Below, in pieces: positions 61,394 to 64,000 of a stretch of 64,000 nucleotides of DNA. The translations under genes and the position numbers were made by a program. Positions within the stretch are counted from its first letter, which is position 1. Every line of letters begins with the position of its first letter. Below the pieces are notes generated by a model, which made no database searches, was not told the origin of the DNA, and worked only from the letters and a program-made list of their open reading frames with translations. Source of the DNA: Amycolatopsis sp. NBC_01480 (GTDB lineage: Bacteria; Actinomycetota; Actinomycetes; Mycobacteriales; Pseudonocardiaceae); the NCBI RefSeq assembly GCF_036227205.1, contig NZ_CP109442.1:372001-436000 (forward strand), given 5' to 3'.

Positions 61394-62947
61394 ATGGCAC
61401 AGCGCGCGAAGGGAGCACCCGGCCGGCCCACCCGGTTCGGGCGGCTTTCGCTGCGCATGAAGCTGACGTTGTCGATCGTGTTGCTGCTGTCGCTGGTGTG
61501 CCTGGTGATCGGGGTGGTCAGCGAGTTCGCGCTGAGCGCCTTCCTCACCAGCCAGACCGACGGGCAGCTCTACGCCGCCGCCGACCGGGCCAAGGACTTC
61601 GCCATGCACGGCGGGCCGCTGGGCGGGCACAACCCCCTCGACGCGCCCGGGCAGGGCGCCGGGACGGTCAACGCGCACCTGGTCGGCGACCACCTCGTCG
61701 ACGGCGGGTCGCTCTCGCAGCACGGGCAGCAGGTCACGCTCACCGCCGCGCAGCTGGACGCCCTGCAGACAGTGCCGGTCGACGGCAAGGCCTACAACCG
61801 CACCCTCGACCAGCTCGGCGACTACCGCGTCACCGCGTCGGCCATCCCGGGCGGGGTGGTCGTCACGGGGGTCCCCCTCGATCCCGTGCACCTGACGCTG
61901 CTGACGGTCGGGCTGATCCTGTTCGGCGTCGCCGCGGTGGGGGTCACCGGGGCGGCGATCATCGGGGCTTTCGCGGTCCGGCGCACGCTGCGGCCGCTCG
62001 AACGCGTCGCGACGACCGCCGCGCGCGTCTCCGAGCTGCCGCTGGACCGGGGTTACGTCGACCTGTCGGTGCGGGTCCCCGACGGCGACACCGACCCGCG
62101 CACCGAGGTCGGCCAGGTCGGCTCCGCGCTGAACCTCATGCTGGGCCACATCTCCGCCGCGCTGGAGGCGCGGCACGCCAGCGAGATGCGCGCCCGCCAG
62201 TTCGTCGCCGACGCGAGCCACGAGCTGCGGACGCCGCTCGCCGCCATCCGCGGGTACGCCGAGCTCGCCGGGCGCGGGCGGATGCTGGTGCCGCCGGACA
62301 TCGCGCGGTCGATGACCCGGATCGAGTCGGAGGCCGACCGGATGACCACGCTCGTCGAGGACCTGCTGCTGCTGGCGCGGCTCGACGCGGGCCGCCCGCT
62401 CGAACTCGCCGAGGTCGACCTCGCCCGGCTGGTCGCCGACGCCGTCGGGGACGCCCACGTCGCCGGGCCCGGGCACGAATGGCGGCTGAACCTGCCGGAC
62501 GAGCCGATCCTGGTGCACGGCGACGTCCAGCGGCTGCACCAGGTCCTGGCCAACCTGCTCGCCAACGCCCGCGTGCACACCCCGCCCGGGACCACCGTCG
62601 TCACGTCGCTCGCGCGCTCGGCGGACGGCAGTGCCGTGGTCACCGTGACCGACAACGGCCCGGGCATCCCGCCGGACCTGCTCCCGGCCGTCTTCGAACG
62701 CTTCGCGCGCGGCGATTCGTCACGCTCGCGCGCCGCGGGCAGCACCGGCCTCGGCATGGCCATCGCGGCGGCGGTCCTGGTCGCGCACCACGGCACGATC
62801 GAGGTGCACAGCCACCCGGGCCGCACCGAGTTCGCCGTCCGGCTGCCGACGGTCGTGCCCGCGCAACGCAGCCGTTCCGTCCCGCAGCTCGAAGCCCGGC
62901 GCCCGCACAAACCGGGGCGTCCGCCGAACAACCTGCGCGCGTCCTGA
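61394..62947 (+). CDS. Two-component sensor histidine kinase
   Basis: A 517-residue membrane kinase. TM1 at about 22-45, an extracellular sensor domain to residue 170, TM2 at about 172-197 and a HAMP domain (RRTLRPLERVATTAARVSEL) precede the dimerisation helix FVADASHELRTPLAAIRGYA with the phosphorylated His near 276. The ATPase domain has NLLANARVHT (N box), DNGPGIP (G1) and GSTGLGMAI (G2). No response regulator is adjacent within the window, so the partner must be elsewhere. ATG 61394 has no strong ribosome-binding match. Confidence 0.92.
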   Translation: MAQRAKGAPGRPTRFGRLSLRMKLTLSIVLLLSLVCLVIGVVSEFALSAFLTSQTDGQLYAAADRAKDFAMHGGPLGGHNPLDAPGQGAGTVNAHLVGDHLVDGGSLSQHGQQVTLTAAQLDALQTVPVDGKAYNRTLDQLGDYRVTASAIPGGVVVTGVPLDPVHLTLLTVGLILFGVAAVGVTGAAIIGAFAVRRTLRPLERVATTAARVSELPLDRGYVDLSVRVPDGDTDPRTEVGQVGSALNLMLGHISAALEARHASEMRARQFVADASHELRTPLAAIRGYAELAGRGRMLVPPDIARSMTRIESEADRMTTLVEDLLLLARLDAGRPLELAEVDLARLVADAVGDAHVAGPGHEWRLNLPDEPILVHGDVQRLHQVLANLLANARVHTPPGTTVVTSLARSADGSAVVTVTDNGPGIPPDLLPAVFERFARGDSSRSRAAGSTGLGMAIAAAVLVAHHGTIEVHSHPGRTEFAVRLPTVVPAQRSRSVPQLEARRPHKPGRPPNNLRAS

Positions 62948-62994
62948 CGGAAATACAGCTGCCACAGCCAAGACGGCCTGGTTAGGTTCGGGCG

Positions 62995-64000
62995 ATGGAG
63001 CAGATCCGAGCCATGGCCGACCTCGCCACGCCGATGTCCATCCGGGTGGCCGCCACGCTCAGCTTGGCCGAGCACGCCGGAACCGTTGGGGCGACGGCAG
63101 AACAGCTCGCCGCCGCGACCGGAACCGCGGCGCCGGCCCTCCGGCGGCTGCTTGACCACCTCGTCGCGATCGACGTCTTCACGCTCGACGATGGCCGGTA
63201 CCGCCCGACCGACCTCGGCGCGCAGCTGCGCGAGGACGCCCCGGAAGGGATCAAGCCGCTGCTCGACATCACCTGCGCCGGCGGCCGGGCCGAACTCGCG
63301 TTCGTCGACCTGCTCGGCACGATCACCACCGGAGAGCCCGCCTACGAGCAGCGGTACGGCCGCGGATTCTGGGCGGACCTCGGCGCGGACCCGAAGCTGC
63401 GGCGCACGTTCGACGCCCAGATGAACTGGCGGTTCCAGGCGCAGGCGCCGCAGATCGCCGAGCGTTTCGACTGGAGCCGGTTCACCGAGGTCCTGGACGT
63501 CGGCGGGGGCGACGGGATCGTGCTCGCGGAGATCCTGCGAGCCCATCCCGGTCTGCGCGGGCGGGTCCTGGACCTCGAGCCGACGAGCGCCGCGGCCGCC
63601 GATCGGTTCGCCGCCGCGGGATTCGGAGACCGGGCCGGCGCCGTTTCCGGCAGCTTCTTCGACCCGCTGCCCACCGGGGCCGACGCCTATCTCCTGTCCG
63701 ACATCCTGCACGACTGGGACGACGAGCACGCCCGCGAAATCCTGGCCGGTTGCCGCCGGGCCGCCGCTCCGGACGGCACCGTGGTGGTGATCGAGGCGGT
63801 GCTCGGGCAGGGCACCGACACCGCGATGGATCTGTTCATGCTGATGTGTTTCGCCGGCCGGGAACGGACCGTCGACGAGCTGGCCGCGCTCGGCACCGGC
63901 GCCGGGCTCGTGCTCCGCGCGTCCAGCCCGATCGCGGACGGGCGGACGGCGCTGGCGTTCGGCGTCGCCCGAGCCGCGGACAAAACCACAGAAACCACAC
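62995..64000 (+). CDS. O-methyltransferase, class I SAM-dependent (3' end outside window)
   Basis: The frame opens at ATG 62995 and runs without a stop to the window edge (335 codons visible). An N-terminal winged-helix dimerisation domain (LSLAEHAGTVGATAEQLAAA, RYRPTDLGAQLRED) precedes the methyltransferase domain: motif I FTEVLDVGGGDGIVLAEIL, the VLDLEPTS acidic SAM-ribose contact and the catalytic His-Asp region SDILHDWDDEHA. This is the plant COMT/carminomycin 4-O-methyltransferase type, common in secondary metabolism. Only a few C-terminal codons can be missing. Confidence 0.9.
   Translation, partial: MEQIRAMADLATPMSIRVAATLSLAEHAGTVGATAEQLAAATGTAAPALRRLLDHLVAIDVFTLDDGRYRPTDLGAQLREDAPEGIKPLLDITCAGGRAELAFVDLLGTITTGEPAYEQRYGRGFWADLGADPKLRRTFDAQMNWRFQAQAPQIAERFDWSRFTEVLDVGGGDGIVLAEILRAHPGLRGRVLDLEPTSAAAADRFAAAGFGDRAGAVSGSFFDPLPTGADAYLLSDILHDWDDEHAREILAGCRRAAAPDGTVVVIEAVLGQGTDTAMDLFMLMCFAGRERTVDELAALGTGAGLVLRASSPIADGRTALAFGVARAADKTTETT

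Overview
The window is high-GC actinomycete DNA, most likely Amycolatopsis or a close Pseudonocardiales relative. This rests on the protein families, the GTG/TTG starts and the order clpX-clpP2-clpP1-tig with valS nearby. It splits into two unlike halves.

Positions 1 to about 30.26 kb are the right-hand part of an integrated siphovirus-type temperate phage. Its left end (attL) lies outside the window. From right to left it holds: a large serine integrase at the right attachment junction; a convergent immunity repressor; a leftward early operon (excisionase-like HTH protein, small proteins, a possible ADP-ribosyltransferase, winged-helix proteins, and a replication initiator with iteron-like repeats inside the gene); a control region with dyads; and a leftward late operon. 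The late operon runs HNH nuclease, small and large terminase, portal, MuF-like protein, scaffold, major capsid, head-tail connectors, tail tube, tail assembly chaperones with a -1 frameshift site, tape measure, tail tip proteins, GH25 lysin and holin, and ends in a strong terminator. Three small rightward genes sit inside the packaging module. Another small rightward cluster lies beyond the late terminator.

The prophage ends inside the 5' part of a host methyltransferase gene, whose remainder starts at about 30.265 kb. From there to 64 kb the DNA looks chromosomal: a secreted SGNH hydrolase, valS, a MarR/MFS pair, a FdhF/YdeP-type molybdopterin oxidoreductase, an LCP cell-wall ligase, a glyoxalase/SDR pair with a GntR regulator, an ArsR-like/MFS pair, and an oxalate/formate-type antiporter with its 48-residue small subunit divergent from fdhD. 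Next come two TetR-controlled loci (SMP-30-like protein; carotenoid oxygenase), a Tat-type esterase, the proteostasis cluster clpX-clpP2-clpP1-tig, a three-domain desaturase/reductase/ferredoxin fusion, a fructosamine-kinase-like protein, a sensor kinase with no adjacent regulator, and an O-methyltransferase cut by the window end.

The phage carries the usual head, tail, packaging and lysis genes plus a replication initiator, but no polymerase or helicase in this part, so it probably depends on the host replisome. The host section is mostly regulator-plus-target pairs with visible palindromic operators, and its intergenic gaps often carry long perfect hairpins. No CRISPR array, rRNA, tRNA or insertion sequence was recognised.
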